In this document: positions 24,176 through 32,639 of the stretch, piece by piece
Numbering within the stretch: position 1 is the stretch's first letter
Layout of the letters: every line of letters begins with the position of its first letter
Source of the DNA: Theobroma cacao
Taxonomy: Eukaryota > Streptophyta > Magnoliopsida > Malvales > Malvaceae
DNA length: 64,000 nt
Reading direction: 5' to 3'
Assembly (NCBI RefSeq): GCF_000208745.1
Contig: NC_030853.1
Location: 2,030,390 to 2,094,389 of the forward strand
Notes under the pieces: model-generated
Told to the model about the DNA's origin: nothing
Seen by the model: only the letters and a program-made list of their open reading frames with translations
The model's database searches: none
Position numbers and translations under genes: made by a program

Positions 24176-25173
24176 GTCCTCAATTGGTATGTTTTCAACT
24201 TAGGTGTATGATTTTGATGCGCTAAGGCTTTCCCTTTGAGATGTTTCCTTAACCCTGTCTTCTGTGAAAGCTTTTCTTTTGCTGATTATTTGGTGAAATT
24301 TGGTCATGATTTAAGCTCAATATTTAGTGCTTGGTGGTTATTATGACATTTGTTATTTCTACCACCTGGTTTTCCGATACTCTATTTTTTCTATTGGTTT
24401 TATGATCCTTCATCCGAACTTATTTGAGGTAGATCTTTCATATGTTTTTATTACAGAAAGCAGAATGCAACCATATTTTTTTCCTCCGTTTTTTGTTGTT
24501 TTTCTACTTTATTCTCTATTTCTTTTACTGCTTCAGCTTTTGGCAGTTTTCTTTGCAGTCAAAGATGCAAATTGTTGTCCATCACAAGTAATCGCAAATA
24601 AGAGTTGAGCCAGTGTTGATGGCATTGAAAGCTTGGTAATTAACTTGAAATTGGATCTGTTTGAGCTATAACGAGGCTTGCACGCCTAGCCTTCATAGGC
24701 AACATGCAACCAAAATTGTATATGGTGATGATAATGATGCTGGAAATTTTAGCTTGCATGACAGATTTAGAAACCAGGAATTTCTAACCCTAGGTCTTGC
24801 TATTGGTGCAGAAGTTACTCATAAAGCTTCTAGTACATATGCCTCAAAGAATCCATACTGCAGAAGAGTCATTCGGTTATAATTCCTAGTGAAGTGCAAT
24901 ATGGATTGCAGCTTAGCCTATGCAATCCATAGAAAACCTTCAATGAATTGAATGGGCTTTCTTTGTTGATAGGTGACTTTTCCTTTCAACATTTTTTTAG
25001 GAGGCTAACTCCATAGCTGATGCTTTTGATGGTGAGCTGTGCTTTGATATGTTTTTTGTGTTGCAATACCCAGCTCTAAGGGTTGTTTTGGGACTCTTTC
25101 TATAACACATTTTGTCATGTTGGTCTTCTGTTTCAGTGGTTTTTGGATGATGTTGTGTAATGTTTTTTTTTAG
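24176..25173 (+). other. Probable LINE remnants, otherwise unassigned
   Basis: At about 25,000 the phrase EANSIADAF, in a frame ending near 25,075, resembles the end of the RNase H domain of plant L1 elements (x-A-N-x-x-A-D). It is followed by a T/G-rich tail. The open stretch at 24,661-24,882 is not recognised. MULE-B begins immediately after. Confidence 0.3.
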
Positions 25174-25290
25174 AGGATTTTTTTTAGTCCTTAAAAATAA
25201 TGTATTTTTGTAAATAACCCTCGGGATAATTTTAACTGTTTTTAGCCACCAGAATAGATTTTGGGACAAAAATGCCCTTAATGAGCTGTC
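25174..25290 (+). repeat. Left terminal inverted repeat of MULE-B
   Basis: TTTTTGTAAATAACCCTC, then TTTTAACTGTTTTTAGCC and ACAAAAATGCCCTTA, align with the reverse complement of 36,430-36,552. Identity by eye is roughly two thirds. Confidence 0.6.
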
Positions 25291-25624
25291 TTCGTTAGTG
25301 CGCACTTTCAAACAGGCGAAAACTGGGAGAAAAAAATAAATATGCAAAGATTGGTTGTGCAAAATACCCATTTTTTTTTGTGAAGGTTGTGCAAAATAAA
25401 ATAATGTTGCATGAGATGGGATTTCAGAGATTTGGGACATGGCATTCAGATAATAAGAGAAGAGAGATATTAAATCGAACGAGGAACCGGTCGTCATGAA
25501 TGGAAAGCTTGGCTAATGATGTGAAACCAGAAATCCTTGATACGGTGGTCAATTGAAAGGAGAAATATGTGAATCCAAAGTAGGAAATGGTCCTGCTATA
25601 GCGGGCCATTTGTTAGGCGGCTGT

Positions 25625-26050
25625 CGCAGGGTAAGGTTTAGAGTTTGTGAAACATCATGTTGGGAATGTGTGACACGGCACCGCTCAGAGTTGATGAGAC
25701 GTCATGGAGGGAATCTGTGAGACACCAAAGTTAAGAGTTGGTGACACGGCATAGAGGGAATCTGTGACACGCCAGAGTTAAGAGTTGGTGACATGGCATG
25801 GAGGGAATCTGTGACACGTCAGTGTTCAGAGTTTGTGAGACGCCATGGAGGGAATCTGTGACACACCAAAGTTCAGAGTTAGTGACACGCCATGGAGGGA
25901 AACTGTGACACTCCAAAGTTCAGAGTTGGTGACACACCATGGTCATGGTTTAGAGTGTGTGACACAGCATTGCTTGAAAAGCTAACACGCCATGGTCATG
26001 GTTTAGAGTGTGTGACACGGAAGTGCTTGAGCAGCTGACACGTCATGGTT
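25625..26050 (-). repeat. Left subterminal array: 47-bp units with two GTGACAC cores each
   Basis: Four clear 47-bp units run from 25,750 to about 25,930, preceded by diverged ones and followed by variant units up to 26,045. Each unit has GTGACACGCCATGGAGGGAA followed 22 bp later by a second GTGACAC. The core is the reverse complement of the CATGGCGTGTCAC motif of the internal arrays, so this array is inverted relative to them. It lies 230-660 bp upstream of the DUF1985-Ulp1 start codon. Confidence 0.8.
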
Positions 26051-26519
26051 TGAAATAAAGAGAGGAAGAAAAAAGCGAGCAGTTAACGTGATAATTGTTT
26101 GGACTTTCACTGAATTAATTCCCCTTTTTCAGAATAAATAAGAATATTATAAGGCCATTTTTCATTTTAAACAGTTATTATTCAGAATTTATATTGTCTA
26201 TGTGATTCATTTCTCATTCCAGTTAGTACCGGAGTGTTCGAGAAGGCTCTTTGCAAGCGTAACGACACCACAGCACCAGCAACAATGTCGGCCATGAATG
26301 AAGAGGTTAGTGAGTCTCAAATTAAAACATTCTTGTGTTCGTTAATTTTTTGGTTTTTTCTTAAGTTTGTTTGATATGCTCGAGTTTTTTGTTTTGTTTT
26401 GCAACTGTTTAGACTATGTTTTCTTGCTGGTTTGATGGTTGTTGGGTTAAGTCGTAATGGTTTTAGGGGTTTTGGGTGTTTACCGTGCGACGCCATTGTT
26501 ATTATAGTTAGTTATTGGT

Positions 26520-26760
26520 GTGTGACAGCATTTTACTTGATATGCATGGCGTGTGACAGCATTTTACTTGATATGCATGGCGTGTCACAACATTTTACTT
26601 GTTATGCATGGTGTGTCACAATGTTTAACTTGTTATGCATGGCGTGTCACAAAGTTTAACTTGTTATGCATGGCGTGCCACAAAATTTTACTTGTTATGC
26701 ATGGCGTGTCACAACATTTTGCTTGCTATGCATGGCATGTCACAACATTTATTCCTTATT
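26520..26760 (+). repeat. 31-bp array in intron 1 of the DUF1985-Ulp1 gene
   Basis: ATGCATGG starts at 26,542, 26,573, 26,604, 26,635, 26,666, 26,697 and 26,728, an exact 31-bp period. The unit begins ATGCATGGCGTGTCACAAC and ends in a T-rich ACTTGTT. It contains the palindrome ATGCAT and the near-palindrome GTGTCAC. The intron spans 26,306-26,829, so the array is spliced out of the mRNA. Frames are open across it only because the unit lacks stops. Confidence 0.93.
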
Positions 26761-28197
26761 TATGTCTTCAGTATACCTTGTTGCGCATGACGGCTTAACT
26801 CACTGGTGCATGTGTGCCATGTTTTGCAGATCCAGCACAGACAGTATGAGGATCTTGATAGTTTGCTGATCGTGCCGAGGGAGAAGTGGGCGTTCAACGT
26901 CACAATTAACACCCACTATAAGTGGTCACAGTTGCATTACATCACAAAGACTCTCCAACAGAAAGGGGAGTATGATGCAGTTCAGCATACCTGCTTTGGA
27001 ATGCTCCTAGACTTCAATCCACAGGGGTACTTTTGTGCCGGTCTCTTGCACAGCATCATGATTCACCGAATCACTAAGAGACAGTCAATGGACCACGAGC
27101 TATGGTTTGCCATTGGCAAGAGCAACACACGACTATCAAAGCAAGAGTTTTGCCTCATCACCAGGCTGAAGTTTGGTCCAATGCCCGATGTGTTCAGACA
27201 ACCGTACGAGGTTGCAACAGAAGGAATTCATGACAGATACTGGAACAGGCAGGAGAGCATTAAGCTGCAAGCTTTGCTTGATACGTTCCGCGGGGGCAAC
27301 TTCCAGCGACCAGGAGACGCAAACAAGATGCCATTCGTCTTGATCGCGAATAACATTTTATTTGGTCAAGACTACCATAGACGGGTGACGCCTTGGTTGC
27401 TATCATTGATGGAGGATATAGACGCTTGGAATGTCTTCCCATGAGGGCACTATGTTTGGAAGCTGACTTTGGACTACATTTTGAAGGGGTTCGAAGTGCC
27501 TGACTCAAGCGTGACAAAGAAAACTCGGTTACACTATAACATTTACAGATTCGCATAGGTGATACAGGTACTATCATGTAACATTTTTCAGTTTTTTTTT
27601 GAAAAAAAAAATTATGGGTGCACTCGTTTATGATTTACGGTCTGATAATGGATACATTTGACATGCAGTTCTAGGCAATGGAGGTAATTCCGGCCCTCTG
27701 AAAAATAGTTGGCCCCTCTGGTCCGAAAGACAACGTCTACCCACGAATGTGCAGATGGCATTGCAATCAGAAGCCCAAAGACTTCTACAAGGCAATTCAG
27801 AAGTTAGAGTCATCTGACCATGCGAGTGAACAGCTACTAATTTTTGCTTTATATTTGTATAATAACTTTCCCTATTCGATAATGACAATATTTTATTTGT
27901 TTATTTACAGTTGTGGACACTGGAGACGTTGGAACCCACCGCGGATGAGGCCCTCCAGGAGTATTTTGTGGACCTTGATGTCCCGCTATCGGAGGGCCAC
28001 ATGTACGAGCCAATAGGGCATATGGAGGATCGGTCGAATTGGGCTTAGGTGCGAGGCAAAAAAAGAGAAGCTTGAAGGAGAAAAGAGCCTCTGGTGGCAC
28101 GAAGTGGATGCACACCATCGCTGCTTTAGTTGATGAGCTGTCGGGCCTTGAGTTGATGGACGAAGGGGATGACCATGGTCAAGGCAATGAACAGCCG

Positions 28198-28734
28198 GTA
28201 AGGACAATTGTAACGGTTTTGTGTTCTCCAATTCCATATGTGATTATCAAATAACATTTCTGTGTTTGTAGTTGGACCATGTGCCTGCAGCTCCAGAACC
28301 ACCCATCAGTCCTTCTCAGACGCACAGTGGAAACGACCTGTCTGTAAGATCAGTTCTAACGGTTTGTGTTCTACATTCCCACATATGTTTATCAAGTAAC
28401 ACAGTAACTTTTGTAATTGTAGTTTACAGAAGTGACAGCAAATCCTCAAGCACCGATCGGTCCGACTCAACCACAAACAGCTAACGAGCCAACGGTAAGG
28501 ATATTAAAGTTGTAACGATTAATGTTCAACAATTCCATACATGACTATTGAATAACACAATTATATATGTAATTACAGTTTATGGAAGCGACAATAGGTC
28601 CTCAAGCACTGATCGGTCCTGCTCCATCGCAGACTGTTAACGAGCTGCCAGTTAGGATATTAAAGTTGTAACGGTTAATGTTCAATAATTCCATATATGA
28701 TTATTGAATAACACAGTTATATATGTTATTGCAG
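28198..28734 (+). repeat. Tandemly amplified exon-intron module (three 72-nt exons)
   Basis: Exons 28,272-28,343, 28,423-28,494 and 28,579-28,650 are each exactly 72 nt and encode related 24-residue proline-rich segments: VPAAPEPPISPSQTHSGN, VTANPQAPIGPTQPQTANE and ATIGPQALIGPAPSQTVNE. The introns between and around them (28,198-28,271, 28,344-28,422, 28,495-28,578, 28,651-28,734) are 74-84 bp and similar to each other, with shared TAACGGTTAATGTTCAA and AATAACACA segments. The genomic period is about 150-156 bp. The last two modules are the most alike, so they duplicated most recently. All introns are phase 0, so copy number can change without a frameshift. Confidence 0.88.
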
Positions 28735-29084
28735 TTGACCCAGTTGAGAATAGTCAATGACAGAGCAGTCACTACTCGCCAACTCCGACGGATCATGCGC
28801 AAGCATAAAAAAGAGATGTTGGAGGTGAAGGCTTCAATTCAATCATTGAGTCTAGCAATGTAGACCATTGAGGACCGTATCATTGCTCAAATTCTTGACG
28901 ACCTTAAATCACAAGTACGTTATTCTATCTTCACTTGTTTTTTGATAATTTATGTTTAGCAACTGTTTAGACTATGTTTTCTTGCTGGTTTGATGGTTTT
29001 TGGGGTTAAGTGGTAGTGGTTTAACTGGTTTTTGATCATTAGCGGGTCAGGACATTTGTATTGTAGTTAGTTATTGTCATGTCA

Positions 29085-29430
29085 ACTTTAGCGTGTGACA
29101 ACATTTGACTTGATATGCATGGTGTGTCACAACGTTTTACTTGTTATTCATGGAGTGTCACAACGTTTGATGTGATATGCATGGCGTGTCAGAACATTTT
29201 GCTTGTTATCCTTGGCGTGTCACAACAATTTGCTTGTTATGGATGGCGTGTCACAACGTTTAACTTCTTATGCATGGCATGTCACAACATTTTACTTGTT
29301 ATGCATGGCATGTCACAACGTTTAACTTCTTATGCATTGCGCGTCACAACATTTTACTTGTTTTGCATGGCATGTGACAACATTTTACTTGATATGCACG
29401 GCGTGTCACAACATTTTACTGTTTATGGTT
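29085..29430 (+). repeat. 31-bp array in the late intron of the DUF1985-Ulp1 gene
   Basis: About ten units start at 29,115 and 29,146 and continue to 29,420, with core CATGGCGTGTCACAAC. The intron is 28,915-29,474. The 120 bp before the array (28,957-29,080) repeats the corresponding part of intron 1 (26,401-26,520), including GCAACTGTTTAGACTATG and CTTGCTGGTTTGATGG. The whole leader-plus-array cassette was therefore duplicated between the introns. Confidence 0.92.
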
Positions 29431-30853
29431 TGTGGTATTTTATGAGCTAACTAACGGTTTTTCCCATTTTACAGGGCGGTCCATCTCACGGTGCTGGTCT
29501 ATAGCACGATGATGCTGATGATGGACAGCATCATGAACCTAGTGTTGACATTGACGATGACGTTCTTGGTGCTGACGGAGAGCACGTAACTCATATCAAT
29601 GATGTCGTCGATGCATCTGTTGGAGGGGACGGGGAGCCTGACTCAGTCGTGGCTAAAAGAAAGCATCTTCTTTCGATCGATGCATTCGTCGACACAACAG
29701 CAGGAGCTATTCTTCTTTATAGTGGGAGCACTTCTGATGCAATTAAGATACGGTCATCGTCACCAGAGTCATTTGCTGTCCATCATGGTGCAGCAAAAAT
29801 TTCAGACCCAACTGAGCGAGCACGGTTGAAAATGGCGAGCAAATACATGGCAAGCCCGTTCGTCGACCCCTTAGTGACCCGTCGAGATGTGAGGGATAAA
29901 ATCGTAGAAGAGTACGAAGCTTTCAACAAAGACGAGTCCGCGAGGTCAGCTCGTAAATAACATTGCAAATATTGTTTTTTAATGAAACATTAATCCACCA
30001 AGACTTATGAAATTCATTATGTTACATATACAAGCGTAACGTCGACATCTTAGGGGATCAAGGGGCTGACTTTTTCATAACCTTAGAGGATCCCAATGAG
30101 GAAATGACAAGTGAACATATCGACGCTTGCCCTCAGCCTATTCTGCAAGCGAATGACAAGGTCAAAGTTAAAGTTGTACACTACCCGTGCATGCGTGGTT
30201 GACACGATATTCTTCGTAAGTTTATTTGAAAATTGTTCAATTCTATAAATACTAAGTTTTTGATTACATGAAGTGTAAGCTAATGTTTAAATGTCTCACA
30301 GGAAACCATCTAAATGCTACACATGAAATTTCCAATAGAAGATGCTCGGGCCACAATGCAAATTCAAGATGAGTTGCGGGGGTATGTGGAGGGTGAAAGG
30401 CCAACATACACCAAAAAATGGGAAGATGTGGATTTCATCCTCGCGCCTTGCAACGTTGGTGGGCATTGGGTGGTTGCGAAGATCGACTTGATGAGGTGGA
30501 CGATCAAGGTGCTAGACTCCGCAAGAACTTCAGATGCTAAGGATAACGGAGTTCTTGTGGGTCAGATGACACCCTTGACGACAATGATGCCATTCATCTG
30601 CCACCAAGCTGGTTATTTCAACAACATACGTTAGAAGAGACGAGATTTGACGCCAATGCCATTGGATATTTATTTACCAAAAGCTAAAGTGCATCGGCAA
30701 AATGATAGTGTTAGCTGCGGTATGTTCATGATAGGGTACATGGACCATATTTTGCAATCAGAAAAGATCTGAGTTAAGCAGAATATGATTGCAAAAATGC
30801 GTCGGCAATACGCTCTAGAAATATTTTCCAACAATTGTGATAACGAACTCTGA

Positions 30854-31093
30854 ACATAACAACCCTTGTCTGTATAATTTTTTTGTATACAGAATTTTTT
30901 TTATACAATTAATTTTATGCATAAATTTTTTGTGTACACAATTTATTTTATATAATTCATTGTATACATAATTAATTCTTTCTGTATACATAATATACTT
31001 TATACAATTATTTTATACACAATTAATTTTTTTGCTTATACACAATTAATTTGATATCAAGAATTTTTTTTCTTTTCTATACACAATATATTT
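30854..31093. other. AT-rich 3' flank of the DUF1985-Ulp1 gene
   Basis: A run of degenerate TATACAATTAATTTTTT-type repeats (unit about 25-30 bp, with TATACA and AATTAATTTT) fills the interval. It contains several possible polyadenylation signals but none can be singled out. Confidence 0.5.
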
Positions 31094-31312
31094 AATTTGA
31101 TACACAGTCGCAAGAAGTCAACGTGTTACGCCATAAATATGCTACCACTCAGCACGTCTCAACTTACATCTGCTTGCACTCAGTGTGTCACCCCATAAAT
31201 CTGCAAGAAGTCAACGTGTCACACCGTAAATCCACTAACACTCAGTGTGTCAATCTATAAATCTGCTTCCATTCAGCGTGTCAGCCCATAAATCTGCTTC
31301 TACTCAGCCCAG
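31094..31312 (+). repeat. Second-type 31-bp array sharing only the GTGTCA core
   Basis: Units of the type ACTCAGTGTGTCACCCCATA place the GTGTCA core at 31,185, 31,216, 31,247 and 31,278, an exact 31-bp spacing. Two less regular copies lie at about 31,123 and 31,156. Outside the core the unit does not resemble the ATGCATGGCGTGTCAC unit. Core and spacing are kept while the rest differs. Confidence 0.85.
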
Positions 31313-31569
31313 GTTGGCATTAATTAATTTTCAGGTTCGTCGTATTTCTCTTCGAGGCACACCGACTGCACCGGCCCAACATTACATTGATTAATATTGA
31401 ATATATAGATTTTTCCATCCATCTAATTACTTCCAGCATGAAATTGTTCTGTATCCATCCTCTCTTATTTTTCTAGTTGTTTCCAAGCCAAAATTCTATC
31501 CTGTCATTATAAAATAGTATATCTAAAATTACAGACCAGAACTACTAATTTTGTGCTTCTTTTTATATA

Positions 31570-32085
31570 TAGGTAGTTATTGGCGTGTCAACGTTAGCGT
31601 GTGACAACATTTTACTTGTTATGCATGGCGGGTTAGAACAATTTAATTGTTAGCATGGCGTGTCACAACTTTTAACTTGTTATGCATGGGTGTCAGAACA
31701 ATTTAATTGTTATGCATGGCATGCCACAACGTTAACTTGTTATGCATGGCGTGTCAGAACAATTTTAATTGTTATGCATGGCGTGTCACAACGATTAACT
31801 TGTTATGCATGGCGTGTCAGAACTATTTACTTGTTATACATGGCGTGTCAGAACAATTTAATTGTTATGCATGGCGTGTCAAAACGTTTTACTTGTTATG
31901 CATGGCATGTCAGATCATTTNTTTAATTGTTATGCATGGCGTGTCACAACGTTTAATTTGTTATGCATGGCGTGTCAGAACTATTTACTTGTTATACATG
32001 GCGTGTCAGAACAATTTAATTGTTATGCATGGCGTGTCACAACGTTTAACTTGTTATGCATGGCATGTCAGAACAATTTACTCAT
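31570..32085 (+). repeat. Intergenic 31-bp array with higher-order structure
   Basis: About 16 units lie between the convergent genes. Two main variants alternate, one with TGTCACAACGTTTAACTTG and one with TGTCAGAACAATTTAATTG, plus a third with CAGAACTATTTACTTG. A three-unit block of about 93 bp is repeated (31,775-31,870 and 31,950-32,045), so the array grew by multi-unit duplication. One unknown base lies at 31,921. Confidence 0.92.
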
Positions 32086-32299
32086 GAAATAGAAAGGAAT
32101 TTCATTGTAAGAACATAAACGGTTAAATCAAATGGAATAAAAAGGAATTAAATCAAATCATTAATTATTTGATCCAAGTAGTAACAAAATGTGACAAATG
32201 GGGTAACAGTATAGGGACTTTATCTCTTAATATTGGTAGCCATTCCATGCTTGTTGTTCCTTCATAAGATTTGTGTAGCCACTTGTACTTAATATTGTT

Positions 32300-32608
32300 A
32301 TTGTAGTTGAACTAGTTTTGCTTTACGGATTTGTCTGCTCGGTCATTCTATGAGCCACTTTTAGTTACGGAAGTTGTTGCCAAACATTTTAGGCAGATAA
32401 GCCTGTCAAGGCTCCTGTTTGATGGATATTGTAATTGGAAACATTCTTACAAACAATGTAAGAATGTACTTTAACACAATCTTGATCAGACAGAGGCCTT
32501 GACAGGCTTATCTGCTTGAAATGTTTGGCAACAAAGTTTGTAACTAAAAGTGGCTCATACAATGACCTAGCAGACAAATCCATAAAGCAAAACAAAATCA
32601 ACTACAAT
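32300..32608. repeat. 119-bp inverted repeat (hairpin) between the convergent MULE-B genes
   Basis: The left arm 32,300-32,418 and the right arm 32,490-32,608 are equal in length and about 90 percent complementary. Shared blocks include GCCTTGACAGGCTTATCTGC, AACTAAAAGTGGCTCAT and CAGACAAATCC. The 71-bp loop holds a second small inverted repeat, ACATTCTTAC with GTAAGAATGT. The hairpin lies at or just beyond the 3' end of the minus-strand transposase. MULE-A has no equivalent in its matching position near 5,500. Confidence 0.85.
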
Positions 32609-32639
32609 TTTCATACACATTTAGTTAGGCGGACAAGCT

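Larger units (their letters stand above)
26285..30853 (+). pseudogene. DUF1985 - linker - Ulp1 (C48) cysteine protease gene of MULE-B
   Basis: Exon 1 is 26,285-26,305 (MSAMNEE), and a phase-0 intron leads to exon 2 at 26,830-27,567. Exon 2 holds DUF1985 (WAFNVTINTHYKWSQLHYI, FGMLLDF, ELWFAIGKSNTRLSKQEF). Later exons start at 27,669, 27,911, 28,272, 28,423, 28,579, 28,735 (a K/E-rich coiled segment), 29,475 (D/H-rich linker) and about 30,040, and the last runs 30,302-30,853. The Ulp1 domain shows CNVGGHWVVAKIDL (His), KVLDSARTSD (Asp) and HRQNDSVSCGMFM (Gln and Cys), so the catalytic set is present. Ulp1-type proteases cleave SUMO or related conjugates in the nucleus. In-frame stops lie at 27,442, 27,556, 27,672, 27,699, 28,861, 29,502, 30,632 and 30,770, and a one-base insertion at about 30,132 shifts the frame. 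Most stops are explained by one C:G to T:A change. The exon 3 donor near 27,826 is uncertain. Confidence 0.82.

Noticed and set aside
24661..24882. 73-codon frame downstream of the LINE relic
   Set aside because: No family recognised. It may be LINE debris. Not enough to call a gene.
26399..26869. Open frames encoding repetitive peptides across the 31-bp arrays (also at 29,115-29,450 and 31,660-32,092)
   Set aside because: The unit has no stop in two forward frames and 31 is not a multiple of 3, so long open frames arise automatically. The first two arrays lie in introns with good splice sites.
31570..32085. CRISPR-like array
   Set aside because: The repeats are directly contiguous with no unique spacers, and the genome is a plant. 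It is a minisatellite.
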